Shown: piece after piece, positions 28,155 to 36,906 of the stretch
Layout: each line of letters opens with the position of its first letter
How positions within the stretch are numbered: the stretch's first letter is position 1
Origin: Veillonella sp. VA137
GTDB taxonomy: Bacteria; Bacillota; Negativicutes; Veillonellales; Veillonellaceae
Assembly (NCBI RefSeq): GCF_003992015.1
Contig: NZ_RQVK01000003.1
Span: forward strand, 62,001-126,000
DNA: 64,000 bases
Direction of reading: 5' to 3'
Position numbers and translations under genes: made by a program
The notes under the pieces: generated by a model
The model's database searches: none
The model's input: the letters and a program-made list of their open reading frames with translations, nothing else
Told to the model about the DNA's origin: nothing

Positions 28155-28222
28155 AAGAAAATCCGCATTGCTTACTAAAAACTTTAGCGGAGGTCAGTTT
28201 TTAGAAGTAATGCGGATTTTCG
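28155..28222 (-). terminator. Long-hairpin terminator after korB
   Basis: GAAAATCCGCATT pairs with AATGCGGATTTTC, with an inner ACTAAAAACT/CAGTTTTTAG stem. It lies 35 bases after korB. A related hairpin in inverted orientation lies at 26565-26603. Confidence 0.7.
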
Positions 28223-28256
28223 TATTCCCTATATCCTCAAACGAGATATGTCGTTC

Positions 28257-29129
28257 CTATTTAAACTCGTTGCAAAGAGCTGCAAACATCTCTGCATCTG
28301 GTTTCACCACATCATGTACTAATGCACGAGCATGTGGACCACCGTTGGCAGCATATAATGCTTGTTCAAAGGATGGTTTTGTTGTATCTTGGTAAATCAA
28401 TCCTGTTACAAGACCATTGGTTTCACCTAATGTAGCGAATGCTTGTGCACGGTTTGTTGGATCGTAACCTTCTGGCAAGTTCACCAAATTATCTTTGAAG
28501 TAATCATAGCCATTTTGTTTATTGTACGTTACGCAAGGGCTGAACACGTTGATGAAAGAGAATCCTTCATGTTGCATACCTTGTTTAATTAAATCCACTA
28601 ATTGCGCACGATTTACCATGTAACTTTGTGCCACGAATGTTGCACCAGAAGCGATGGCTGTTTCACAGATTGGCAATGGACTTTCAAAAGAACCATGAGG
28701 AGATGTTTTTGTCACAAATCCCACATCAGAACGAGGAGATGTTTGTCCTTTTGTCAAACCATATACATGGTTATCCATAACTACATAGGTAATATTAACA
28801 TTACGTTTGAACGCATGAATTGTATGGCCCATACCGATCGCGAAGGCATCACCGTCACCACCGCAAACCACAACATTCATATCTTCATTCGCTAATTTCA
28901 CACCTTGTGCATACGGAAGTGCACGACCATGTGTAGTATGCGCACCATAGGCATAGAAGTAACCACCGATACGGCTAGAACAACCGATGCCAGAGATAAC
29001 AGCCAACTTTTCAGGCGCAATATCAAGAGCAGCTACTGCATCAGCGATGGCTGCTTGTACCCCATAATGACCACAACCTGGGCACCAGTTAGGGCGGATA
29101 TCATTTCTATATTCATTTGCTGTTGCCAT
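28257..29129 (-). CDS. korB: 2-oxoacid:ferredoxin oxidoreductase beta subunit
   Basis: Thiamine-pyrophosphate subunit of an oxoacid:ferredoxin oxidoreductase, probably 2-oxoglutarate type. The 290 residues contain the cluster and TPP landmarks NWCPGCGHYG, GIGCSSRIGGY and CGGDGDAFAIG. The TPP motif GDG...N continues through HTIHAFKRNVNITYVVMDN. The start overlaps the korA stop in a TAATG junction. Together with korA it would oxidatively decarboxylate a 2-oxoacid and reduce ferredoxin. Confidence 0.92.
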   Translation of the reverse strand: MATANEYRNDIRPNWCPGCGHYGVQAAIADAVAALDIAPEKLAVISGIGCSSRIGGYFYAYGAHTTHGRALPYAQGVKLANEDMNVVVCGGDGDAFAIGMGHTIHAFKRNVNITYVVMDNHVYGLTKGQTSPRSDVGFVTKTSPHGSFESPLPICETAIASGATFVAQSYMVNRAQLVDLIKQGMQHEGFSFINVFSPCVTYNKQNGYDYFKDNLVNLPEGYDPTNRAQAFATLGETNGLVTGLIYQDTTKPSFEQALYAANGGPHARALVHDVVKPDAEMFAALCNEFK

Positions 29130-30880
29130 TATAAAACCTCCTTAATTGCCGCTTTTACATAAGATGTTGTAAATGGATTACCATCGTATTTTAAGCAACT
29201 AGAAAGTTTTTCTTTATTCGGCATGTTGATGCGGAATAAGTTAGTCAATTGACCTGTCGCATTTTGCTCACAAATCACAACTTTTTTAGCACTGTTATAG
29301 AATGGTAGCAATTGTTCTTTCGGGAATGGTTTAATCAAACGAAGTTGTAAATGGTTCACTTTGTGGCCTTCTGCCTCTAATTCCACCACTGCTTCTTCGA
29401 TAGCACCACGGCTAGAGTTAATACCGATCACAAGAACATCTGCTTCCTCATGTTTTGCATTGTTCAAGAATGGTTCATATACGTCTGCTACTGTAGATAA
29501 TTTGCGGAAACGTTTATCTGTTTGTGCCACGTGCATAGAAGGTGCCTCTGCTGGTTTACCTTCTTCGTTATGCTCTAGACCAGTAGACAAGAATAGACCG
29601 TTTTTCATACCTGGGATAGTACGAGGGGAAATACCGCTTTCAGTCAATTCAAAACGTTTGAAGTATTTAGGATTTTCCAATGCTGGTAAATCTTCTTCTT
29701 TCATCAAGTTCCCACGTTCAATACCAACACGGTTCAAATCGAATGTTGGTACAGATTGTTTATTCAAGCCTTGTTGTAAATCAGGCATGAAAATCACTGG
29801 ACATTGGTATTGTTCCGCTAAGTTGAAAGCATGTTGAATTTCGTAGAAACATTCTTCAATACTTGTTGGAGCAATTACGATATTGGAATAATCGCCATGC
29901 GCATTGTAGCAAGCTGCATCGATATCAGATGTTTCTACTTTTGTAGCCATACCTGTGGATGGGCCAGAACGTTGTACATCGATGATCAGCATTGGCAATT
30001 CAGCCATAGATGCCATAGACAAGGATTCCGCCATCAAGCTCAAACCAGGGCCAGATGTACATGTAAAGCCACGTACACCAGCGTATACACCGCCCATAGC
30101 CATCATGCAAGCTGCAATTTCATCTTCTGTTTGTACCACAGTAGAACCAACTTTATCCATTTTCTTAATCATGTATTCCATTACTTCAGAAGCTGGAGTA
30201 ATTGGGTAGGATGCCATAAAACGGGATCCCGCTGCAATCGCACCTAATGCTAACGCTTCATTACCAAGCAAGAACATTTGATCTTTTGGTGTTGGTTTAT
30301 CCAATGTATCTACTTCTACATCACCCAATTGGTCTTTTACTAATTGATAACCCAATTGGAATGCTTGTAAGTTTTTGTTGATAATATCTTCAGATTTTTT
30401 CGCAAAGCGAGCTTTAATCGCTGTTAAGAACAACTCTGTTTCAAAGCCCAATAATGCCACAGACATACCCAATGCCACGATATTACGCATCAACAAAGAT
30501 CCTTGTTGTAATGCTGTTTCGGAAATTGGCAATGCTAAGCATGTTACGCCAGTACCTGTGAAAGCTTCAAAATTAGGATTTACTTTGCTATCGCAAATGA
30601 TAAAGCCACCTTCACGCACTTCTTTACCGTGCATATCTACAGTTTCTTGGTCAAGTGCTACCAAGAAGTCGATATGCTCACCGACTGTCATAATTTGTTC
30701 TAATGCGATACGTAATGCAAATGTTGTGTGACCACCTTTGATACGAGATGCAAACAAACGTTGGCTGTACAAGGAATAACCTTCTTTGGCAAGAATAGTA
30801 GCTAAAATTTCGCCACAACTTTCAATACCTTCACCTTGCTGACCGCCCATTTTCCAGATAAAATCTTTACGTTTTTGCAA
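29129..30880 (-). CDS. korA: 2-oxoacid:ferredoxin oxidoreductase alpha subunit (gamma-alpha fusion)
   Basis: A 583-residue subunit in which the gamma domain (about 1-185, GGQGEGIESCGEILA) is fused to the alpha domain (about 200-580, GNEALALGAIAAGSRFMASYPITPASEVMEYM, YPITPSSE-type motif). The likely start is a TTG at 30880 (MQKRKDF), nine bases after AGGAGG; the GTG at 30889 lies directly on that site. There is no separate ferredoxin-like delta subunit here. The KorAB two-subunit type usually takes 2-oxoglutarate, which fits a branched, biosynthetic citric acid pathway in an anaerobe, but pyruvate or another oxoacid is possible. Confidence 0.9.
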   Translation of the reverse strand: MQKRKDFIWKMGGQQGEGIESCGEILATILAKEGYSLYSQRLFASRIKGGHTTFALRIALEQIMTVGEHIDFLVALDQETVDMHGKEVREGGFIICDSKVNPNFEAFTGTGVTCLALPISETALQQGSLLMRNIVALGMSVALLGFETELFLTAIKARFAKKSEDIINKNLQAFQLGYQLVKDQLGDVEVDTLDKPTPKDQMFLLGNEALALGAIAAGSRFMASYPITPASEVMEYMIKKMDKVGSTVVQTEDEIAACMMAMGGVYAGVRGFTCTSGPGLSLMAESLSMASMAELPMLIIDVQRSGPSTGMATKVETSDIDAACYNAHGDYSNIVIAPTSIEECFYEIQHAFNLAEQYQCPVIFMPDLQQGLNKQSVPTFDLNRVGIERGNLMKEEDLPALENPKYFKRFELTESGISPRTIPGMKNGLFLSTGLEHNEEGKPAEAPSMHVAQTDKRFRKLSTVADVYEPFLNNAKHEEADVLVIGINSSRGAIEEAVVELEAEGHKVNHLQLRLIKPFPKEQLLPFYNSAKKVVICEQNATGQLTNLFRINMPNKEKLSSCLKYDGNPFTTSYVKAAIKEVL

Positions 30881-31117
30881 GAGATTCACCCTCCTTAGGA
30901 TTGTAATATAGGACCACAGAAAGACTGTATTTATTCAGTGTTTTTCATACACATCAATCTCTCAAAGTTCACCTCTAATAATAGCATTTTTACCACTTTT
31001 CATCAATCACATTCCCCACATTTATAAAGTATTTTATGTTCTTACTGAGGGCTATCTATATATTCATTGTCTAAACATATACAACAGCTTCTATATATAG
31101 ATATTCCCTATAAGTAA
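30881..31117. other. Leader region of korAB
   Basis: No gene seen. AAGGAGG at 30890-30896 serves korA. The rest is AT-rich and lies between korA and the terminator of the neighbouring RNA gene. Confidence 0.4.
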
Positions 31118-31350
31118 AAAAATACAAAAACCTCGGCCAAGAGAATAAAGCCGAGGTCTTTGTATTTGAGAAAAAAGAGAGAGAACATTTGAAATAGCTT
31201 CAAATGTTTTGTTGGGGCAATGGGGGGCGCCCCTTCGGTAAAAGTAGGGTCTTTTACCTGGGAAGGTATAAGATGAACCCTTCCCTATTGTAAGTTAGGT
31301 AGATAAAGAGAGAGATCTTTATCTAGCAAAGGTAGTGTGAACCCTTTGCT
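31118..31350 (-). ncRNA. Unrecognised RNA gene made of consecutive hairpins
   Basis: A promoter (TTTACT 31380-31385, TATAAT 31357-31362, 17-base spacer) leads into about 230 bases without an open frame, ending at a strong terminator (CCTCGGC/GCCGAGG then T5). In between lie AGCAAAGG/CCTTTGCT, AGATAAAGA/TCTTTATCT, GGGAAGG/CCTTCCC, GGTAAAAG/CTTTTACC, GGGGC/GCCCC and ACATTTGAA/TTTCAAATGT, each a perfect stem with a short loop. Two loops begin GTTCA. Single-stranded parts are C- and U-rich. I do not recognise the family; it lacks features of 6S, tmRNA, RNase P or SRP RNA. A regulatory small RNA is the best guess. Confidence 0.7.
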
Positions 31351-31356
31351 TGAGTT

Positions 31357-31385
31357 ATTATAGCAAATGATTGTGTAAAAGTAAA
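31357..31385 (-). promoter_or_regulatory. Promoter of the hairpin-string RNA
   Basis: TTTACT and TATAAT are spaced by 17 bases on the minus strand. Start is expected near 31350, with no ribosome site or start codon following. Confidence 0.65.
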
Positions 31386-31486
31386 CACATGATTTTATAA
31401 ATTCCTAGGCTTTTTATATATTTTTTATATATAACGCTAGAAACTATTAGTATTACAACCTATGAATACTTTCACCGCCAAAATTA

Positions 31487-32182
31487 TTACTTTTCTTTCT
31501 GCTTCGCCAATAACTCTGCATGAGCCTTTTTAAATACAAAGGCATTCCGCACATGACCTCGCATCCGCTCTTCTGCAAGCTGTCCATTGCGATCATGAAT
31601 AGCTTCCATAATTTGTTGATGTTCTAAATCGCAAGAAATGGTACGTGTTTTATCTGACGTACTAATGTACATATCACGATTTACCATTTCCCGGAAATCC
31701 GCTAAATAATCTGCCACCCGGTCATTGCCAGAAAATTCTGCAATCAATGTGTGAAAGCGACTATTAATGGCAACCCGTTCTTCTGGATCTTCCGTATGAA
31801 TCCCTGCATCGCACACCTCTTGTAGTTCTGCTAGTTGCTCCTCTGTACATCGCTCCGCGCAAAGTCTAGCCCCTAAGCCTTCCATCACTTCACGACATTG
31901 GTACATAGCTACAATTTCCTCTGGAGAGTATCCTTTTACGGTAACACCTTTCCAAGGTTTAATGACCACAAGATTATCTTTCGCCAGTTTACGAAATGCT
32001 TCACGTACCGGAGTAGCACTCACATTTAATTGCTCTGCAATACGCACTTCACTTAACTTCATTTTTGGTTTCAAAGAACCTGTCAAAATAGCTTGCTTTA
32101 ATGACATATATACTTGTTCACTCAACGGCAATCGCCCAATTGAGTCAATACTATGCAAACGATACTCTTCTGTTTTATCCAT
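31487..32182 (-). CDS. GntR/FadR-family transcriptional regulator
   Basis: A 231-residue repressor-type regulator. Residues 17-85 form the winged helix-turn-helix (LSEQVYMSLKQAILTG ... SEVRIAEQLNVSATPVREAFRKL), and residues about 95-220 form the FCD ligand-binding domain, with the metal/acid-binding His pattern (SRFHTLIAEFSGN, LEHQQIMEAI). Such proteins sense organic acids. The target genes are not evident: the downstream neighbour is the RNA gene, and the upstream neighbour is divergent. It could act on the lipid-kinase promoter in between. Confidence 0.9.
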   Translation of the reverse strand: MDKTEEYRLHSIDSIGRLPLSEQVYMSLKQAILTGSLKPKMKLSEVRIAEQLNVSATPVREAFRKLAKDNLVVIKPWKGVTVKGYSPEEIVAMYQCREVMEGLGARLCAERCTEEQLAELQEVCDAGIHTEDPEERVAINSRFHTLIAEFSGNDRVADYLADFREMVNRDMYISTSDKTRTISCDLEHQQIMEAIHDRNGQLAEERMRGHVRNAFVFKKAHAELLAKQKEK

Positions 32183-32350
32183 CGAATCCCCCTCCAGGAT
32201 GTTACTATTCTATACTTGTACCTAGTCTTGGTATACGTAACACATTTCTTTCATTATACGTGAAATAGCTCCTAAAAATCAATGAAATCTAATGTCCCTG
32301 TGATATAATAGTAATAACTAATGTATCTGTGTATAGAATAGGAATCAACC

Positions 32351-33289
32351 ATGAGTCGTTGTCTAATTATTATAAACCCTGTATCAGGCGGTGGTCGGGC
32401 TCGCCGATACGTAATGGAACTGCAATGGCAACTAAGCGCACTCTTTGATCGCTTAGAAGTAAAATTCACCCGACAAGCCGGCGATGCTACCCGCTTTGCC
32501 ATCGAAGCCTCCGAAGAAGGATTTGATGCCATCTTTTGCATGGGCGGTGATGGTACCATCAACGAAACCGTTAACGGCATTGTGAAAGCTGGCTGTCGCT
32601 CCAAGTTCGGTTTCATTCCCCTTGGCACTGTCAACGATATGAGCCGTGCTCTGGGCATCCCCTTACAACCATTAGAAGCTATTCACGGCTTAAAACATAG
32701 CACCATCCGCCATGTAGATGTAGGTCGTTGTAACGATTCGTTTTTTTGCAACAATATCGCCATTGGGGTCATCCCTGAGGTTGTGGCCTCTGTCACGCCA
32801 AAAGAAAAACAATTACTGGGGCCTTTAGCCTACTTTGCCAAAGGTGGACAAGCTTTATTTACAACCAAGGATTATAAGTTCCGCATCACCACTGAAGAAG
32901 GGACCCAAGAATTTATGTCCCCATTGGTCATCGCCTTACTAACCAATGTAGTATCTAGCTTTGAGCATTTCATGCCCACCGCTTCCGTCGATGATGGGTA
33001 CATGCGTATTATCATCTTTAAGGAATATTTCATCATGAACCTATTCTTTATTTTGCCACTCATTCTAAGCGGTTCTATTTATAACTCAAAATATGTAACC
33101 ATACTGAAAGTCAAACAAGCACGCATCGAGGTATGCGACACCATGGAGGCCTCCACCAACATGGATGGCGATATCGGCCCTGATGCTCCAGTGGACTTGG
33201 AAGTATTGCCTAAGTTTTTACAAGTTTACGTGCCTAACAAACGTCGAAAAAAAACGCAAGGATTATTCCACAATCCATTACAAAAATAA
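32351..33289 (+). CDS. Diacylglycerol/lipid kinase family protein
   Basis: A 312-residue YegS/DgkB-type lipid kinase. The nucleotide-binding motif GGDGTINETVNGI and the following PLGTVNDMSRALGIP are intact. It would phosphorylate diacylglycerol or a related lipid at the inner membrane face to recycle it into phospholipid synthesis. It is single, divergent from the GntR gene, and followed by a terminator at 33315-33351. Confidence 0.88.
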   Translation: MSRCLIIINPVSGGGRARRYVMELQWQLSALFDRLEVKFTRQAGDATRFAIEASEEGFDAIFCMGGDGTINETVNGIVKAGCRSKFGFIPLGTVNDMSRALGIPLQPLEAIHGLKHSTIRHVDVGRCNDSFFCNNIAIGVIPEVVASVTPKEKQLLGPLAYFAKGGQALFTTKDYKFRITTEEGTQEFMSPLVIALLTNVVSSFEHFMPTASVDDGYMRIIIFKEYFIMNLFFILPLILSGSIYNSKYVTILKVKQARIEVCDTMEASTNMDGDIGPDAPVDLEVLPKFLQVYVPNKRRKKTQGLFHNPLQK

Positions 33290-33314
33290 ATCCAATAGTT
33301 TTTGAACAAGCAAC

Positions 33315-33351
33315 AGAGGAGAGTTGAATTATCAACTCTCCTCTATTTTTT
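33315..33351 (+). terminator. Terminator of the lipid-kinase gene
   Basis: AGAGGAGAGTTG pairs with CAACTCTCCTCT and is followed by ATTTTTT. It overlaps the 3' end of the convergent gene at 33332. Confidence 0.8.
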
Positions 33352-34801
33352 GTTGCTTTTGAAATGTTATCGAACTACGAATCCATTCCACAGGACTATT
33401 CCGTTTGTTACCTATATCAATTTGTTGTATGATATCTCGCAATTGTGCTTCTCGCACTACAATATCACGTATACCACCACCTATAGTTGTAGTCTCACGA
33501 ATACGCATCGCTAGCAATACATCTTCTATCGTCAATCCTTGTAGATACACATGCTGAATCCAAGTATTTCCTGTATTACTAAAGACAATGCCTACACGAC
33601 TATGGCGAATCTGTAAATTATACGCATTCCACTGTTCCGTTACACTAGATCCTACAGGATGTCCTGCTAAGACTACAATCCCTTGTTGCATACGTTCCAT
33701 GACAAGATTTTGTGTCAGTAACCCTACACCATCCCAATGCAATCCATCACCACTGTACCTACCTTCCATACGCACATCTTGGATGCTCAGTTGGTCCACT
33801 TGTGTAGCCTCCACCATGTGAGCCGATGCATTTCTTAACACCGTATTTTCCAGCAAAATATCCTTGCCATGATGGATAACCACTAAAGAAGACCGTGTAG
33901 AATTACCTTTTTCATAACTAGCTCCTCTACGCATAGCAGTTTGCACTTCCGACTTACTTAACAAACCAGTATGATCAAGCACATCTTGCGTCACTGTATC
34001 CGCTTCAGGTGTATTCTCCTCTTGTAAAAGGTCTTCTTTCCATCCATATCCATCAATAGTACCACCACGAATGACAACGTTTTCGATAGGTCCTTGCTCA
34101 TCGCCTTCTAACTGTAAAAGTCCTAAATATGGCGTACCTCCTGTCACCACATAATTAGGTTTCACAAAGGCAGAGCTATCATTAACCGCCATCAGCACAG
34201 CACCCTCATCTAATTCTAAGGTCATATAACTGTGCAAGAATAGCGTTCCTGTACGATATACCCCTTTACTAAGATGTAAAATACCTCCCGCTGGGGTATC
34301 ACGTATCGCTTTTTGTAACACTAACGTATTATCCGTGATTCCATCTCCTACAGCGCCATAAGCGGTAGCCTCTAAACGCGGTTCTTGAGGTAATGTTTTG
34401 ACTGGTATCTTGGAAGAATCAGACAAAGTAGATCCCCTATCATCCACAGCTTTTACTTGCACTAAGTATACTGTATCGGATTCTAATCCATTCAACTCTA
34501 TTCTAGGAATGATAGATACACCCTTTGCACTAGGACGAATTTCTTTCACTTTTTCTTGATTAACGTAAATATCATACCCCGCCAATCGTTCATCATCCAC
34601 TGGATTCCAAGCTAAGGAAATCGTTGTACTAGTTACGCCTAACTTAGGGATTTGCAATTCAAAATCGCCTGCTTCTACCACATATTTCGTCACCGGCGTT
34701 GTATATTTCACATACATATTCCAGCCTAATCCTAGCAAAGCCAAGATTAGACTCAATCCTATGGCCCACCACCCATAGGTTCTATATCGCTTTTGTTTCA
34801 T
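33332..34801 (-). CDS. Membrane-anchored fibronectin III / GH28-like beta-helix protein
   Basis: A 489-residue protein from the ATG at 34801. Residues about 9-30 are a signal anchor. Residues about 50-135 form a fibronectin type III domain (TTISLAWNPVDDERLAGYDIYVN). Residues about 145-480 form a right-handed beta-helix of the pectate lyase 3/GH28 type (EATAYGAVGDGITDNTLVLQKAI). The GH28 catalytic region is only partly kept: SGDGLHWDGVG stands where NTDG/DD motifs are expected, HPVGSS where HGxSxGS is, and the RIK arginine-lysine pair is not seen. It may be an altered glycosidase or a non-catalytic binding protein acting on surface or host glycans. Confidence 0.7.
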   Translation of the reverse strand: MKQKRYRTYGWWAIGLSLILALLGLGWNMYVKYTTPVTKYVVEAGDFELQIPKLGVTSTTISLAWNPVDDERLAGYDIYVNQEKVKEIRPSAKGVSIIPRIELNGLESDTVYLVQVKAVDDRGSTLSDSSKIPVKTLPQEPRLEATAYGAVGDGITDNTLVLQKAIRDTPAGGILHLSKGVYRTGTLFLHSYMTLELDEGAVLMAVNDSSAFVKPNYVVTGGTPYLGLLQLEGDEQGPIENVVIRGGTIDGYGWKEDLLQEENTPEADTVTQDVLDHTGLLSKSEVQTAMRRGASYEKGNSTRSSLVVIHHGKDILLENTVLRNASAHMVEATQVDQLSIQDVRMEGRYSGDGLHWDGVGLLTQNLVMERMQQGIVVLAGHPVGSSVTEQWNAYNLQIRHSRVGIVFSNTGNTWIQHVYLQGLTIEDVLLAMRIRETTTIGGGIRDIVVREAQLRDIIQQIDIGNKRNSPVEWIRSSITFQKQQKIEES

Positions 34802-34897
34802 TATGTCCATCCTGTTCTCATGTATTCACCATGGCTCTCGTATCTAGCACATAGCGTATATGTACCATTCTACATGATTTACAAAAATGGTCAATAC

Positions 34898-35230
34898 TCA
34901 ACCGATGGTGGTAACCCGCATAATATGAGACATAGGTACAAGCACATCTCCTACCGTCATCGTTCGATACACTGTATCAATCTGTTGTAATCGCCCTTGC
35001 ACCGTATCATACACTCGTCCATTATGATACACTACACTGACTATATTCCCTATCACTAGTCCTTTACACTGTGCATCTAATACTTCCAATTGCTCCTCTG
35101 AAAGTTCTTTTCGATTCTCTTTATATCGTGCTGTTTCCTCCAATAACTCTTGAAATCCCTTCAAGGCAGCAAAAGGCATAAATTGTTTAGCCCTCTGTAA
35201 CAATGTCATCTTCGGTCGTTTATGTTGCAT
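34898..35230 (-). CDS. YolD-like protein
   Basis: A 110-residue protein starting MQHKRPKMTLLQRAKQFMPF at 35230, directly after GGGAGGGCATA. It matches the YolD-like pattern, a small SOS-associated protein found beside Y-family polymerases of the UvrX/YqjW type. It overlaps the polymerase gene by 11 bases, so translation is coupled. It may help recruit or control the polymerase; the mechanism is not established. Confidence 0.75.
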   Translation of the reverse strand: MQHKRPKMTLLQRAKQFMPFAALKGFQELLEETARYKENRKELSEEQLEVLDAQCKGLVIGNIVSVVYHNGRVYDTVQGRLQQIDTVYRTMTVGDVLVPMSHIMRVTTIG

Positions 35231-36482
35231 TATGCCCTCCCACCAAGGTGTTACGAAACTGCATGGTCCCCTCTTCTTGCAAACTGCTAGCACGAAGTAT
35301 GGAATTGCCGCCAAACTTTTCCTTAATCGTTAATACGGTCCGTTCCACTTGGTATGCCTTTTCTTCCCTATCTTGAAACGTAGAAAACAAATCTTCTTCC
35401 CAAGGTACGGCCTCACGACTCACTAAATCATCAAACCCCACCGACAGCTGCCGTATCTCCTGATGAGGATAAGTAGTTTCTTTATACAACTCCAACACAG
35501 CCTGTGAAAGTACCTCTAAGGAGCACGTATACTTCGATAACCGTCTCGATCCACCGGTACCTTTCACCGTTCTATCTGCATACCGCACCCCTAAGGAAAT
35601 ATATTTTGTCAGCGCTTCTTCTGCAATCAGTTCCAACAATAAAGATTCCACCATTTCTCGAAGGGGCACAAAACACTCCTCGTAGGAATAATTCCGCAGT
35701 AGAATTTGACCTCTCGACAGGGAATGTTTAGCCGGACGATAGGCATGAATCTCTTTCATCGTACACGTCTCACGCCCCCAAGCATGGTCAATGAGCAGTT
35801 CTGCATTGACTCCAAACTCCTTATACCATCGGTCCTCAGGTATAGTCGTAATACCATGTAAATCCACTACACCATACTTATGTAAGCGACTTGCGATTCC
35901 TCTTCCGATTTGCCAAATATCTGTAATCGGTTGATGATACCATATCTTTTCTTTAAATAATTCCTCATTAAGAATACCAATTCCCTGTGGCGCATGCTTT
36001 GCCAACACATCGAGGGCTACCTTAGCTAAAAACAAATTAGTTCCTAATCCAACCGTAGCATGAATATGAGTTTGTTCTAATACCTTATATTTGAAGAGCA
36101 ATGCTAGTTCTCGCCATGTTTTCTTATACAATCGGCTATAGGGAGTCACATCAATAAAATACTCATCAATAGAGTATACATGAATATCTTCTGGTGCCAC
36201 ATAGTCCAATAAGACGCCATAAATAGAGGCAGATACTTCCATATATCGTCGCATCCTAGGCTTCACTGCTATATACTCAATAGTAGATGGAATCTCAAAC
36301 AACCGGCATCGGTTCTTAACGCCTAATTGCTTTAATGCCGGAGAAATAGCTAGTGTAATCGCCCCTAGCCCACGTGATGCATCGGCCACAACTAATGGAG
36401 TTGTAAAGGGATCTACCCCCAAATCTGCACACTCCACAGAAGCATAAAAACTCTTCAAATCTAAACACATATACACTGCCAT
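35220..36482 (-). CDS. Y-family DNA polymerase, UmuC/UvrX-like
   Basis: A 420-residue translesion polymerase. The catalytic aspartate motif is CLDLKSFYASVEC, and the second acidic pair lies in HVYSIDEYFIDVTPY. The helix-hairpin region follows near IGRGIASRLHKYGV. It differs from the DinB at 54740 and matches the UvrX/YqjW type that pairs with YolD. It would copy past damaged bases. The upstream region has GAAC half-sites but no clear LexA palindrome. Confidence 0.88.
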   Translation of the reverse strand: MAVYMCLDLKSFYASVECADLGVDPFTTPLVVADASRGLGAITLAISPALKQLGVKNRCRLFEIPSTIEYIAVKPRMRRYMEVSASIYGVLLDYVAPEDIHVYSIDEYFIDVTPYSRLYKKTWRELALLFKYKVLEQTHIHATVGLGTNLFLAKVALDVLAKHAPQGIGILNEELFKEKIWYHQPITDIWQIGRGIASRLHKYGVVDLHGITTIPEDRWYKEFGVNAELLIDHAWGRETCTMKEIHAYRPAKHSLSRGQILLRNYSYEECFVPLREMVESLLLELIAEEALTKYISLGVRYADRTVKGTGGSRRLSKYTCSLEVLSQAVLELYKETTYPHQEIRQLSVGFDDLVSREAVPWEEDLFSTFQDREEKAYQVERTVLTIKEKFGGNSILRASSLQEEGTMQFRNTLVGGHNAT

Positions 36483-36674
36483 ACTATCCCTCCTCTATAC
36501 TAGTATAGTAGCATATTTGTTCTATGTTTTCAATATATATGTTCGATATATTAATCGTACACCAATATAGTAATTTACTATATTTTAAAAAGATTACTAC
36601 GCAATACTCCCTGTATTTGACTTGGTTTACCACTAGGAAATGCATCTCATTATATCCGACCTCAACGTTTTTAA

Positions 36675-36800
36675 AACAACTTTAACATTCAATGAGCCTA
36701 GTATTTAACTAGGCTCATTGCTATTACAACCAACTCATTTTGTCCTATAACCCAGTATTGAACTAAGCTCATTGCTATTGCAACCAACTCATTTGGGCTA
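36675..36800. repeat. Dispersed repeat, one full and one partial copy
   Basis: The unit starts with a hairpin AATGAGCCTAG/CTAGGCTCATT (36690-36718) and continues GCTATTACAACCAACTC. A second partial unit with CTCATTGCTATTGCAACC follows at about 36767-36792. A related copy lies at about 47478-47560. Confidence 0.65.
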
Positions 36801-36840
36801 TAGCCCCAATAGCCAATATACATCTATTTTGAAAATTAGA

Positions 36841-36877
36841 TAAAGAAAACAGGTTGTCCCGAGGGACAACCTGTTGT
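36841..36877 (-). terminator. Terminator of the fumarate reductase operon
   Basis: ACAGGTTGTCCC pairs with GGGACAACCTGT, followed by TTTTCTTT on the minus strand, 30 bases after the last gene. Confidence 0.8.
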
Positions 36878-36906
36878 AAGTTTGTGTAATACAATTGTAT
36901 TTCTGA

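Larger units (their letters stand above)
36483..36906. other. Intergenic region with dispersed repeats and the frd terminator
   Basis: No gene was seen. It holds a copy and a partial copy of a dispersed repeat (about 36675-36800) and the terminator of the fumarate reductase operon (36841-36877). Confidence 0.6.

Noticed and set aside
31118-31350. 6S RNA, tmRNA, SRP RNA or RNase P RNA
   Set aside because: The series of separate short hairpins lacks the single long bulged helix of 6S RNA, the tRNA-like ends of tmRNA and the conserved cores of the other two.
36483-36560. LexA box ahead of the Y-family polymerase gene
   Set aside because: GAAC half-sites occur, but no complete GAAC-N4-GTTC palindrome is present.
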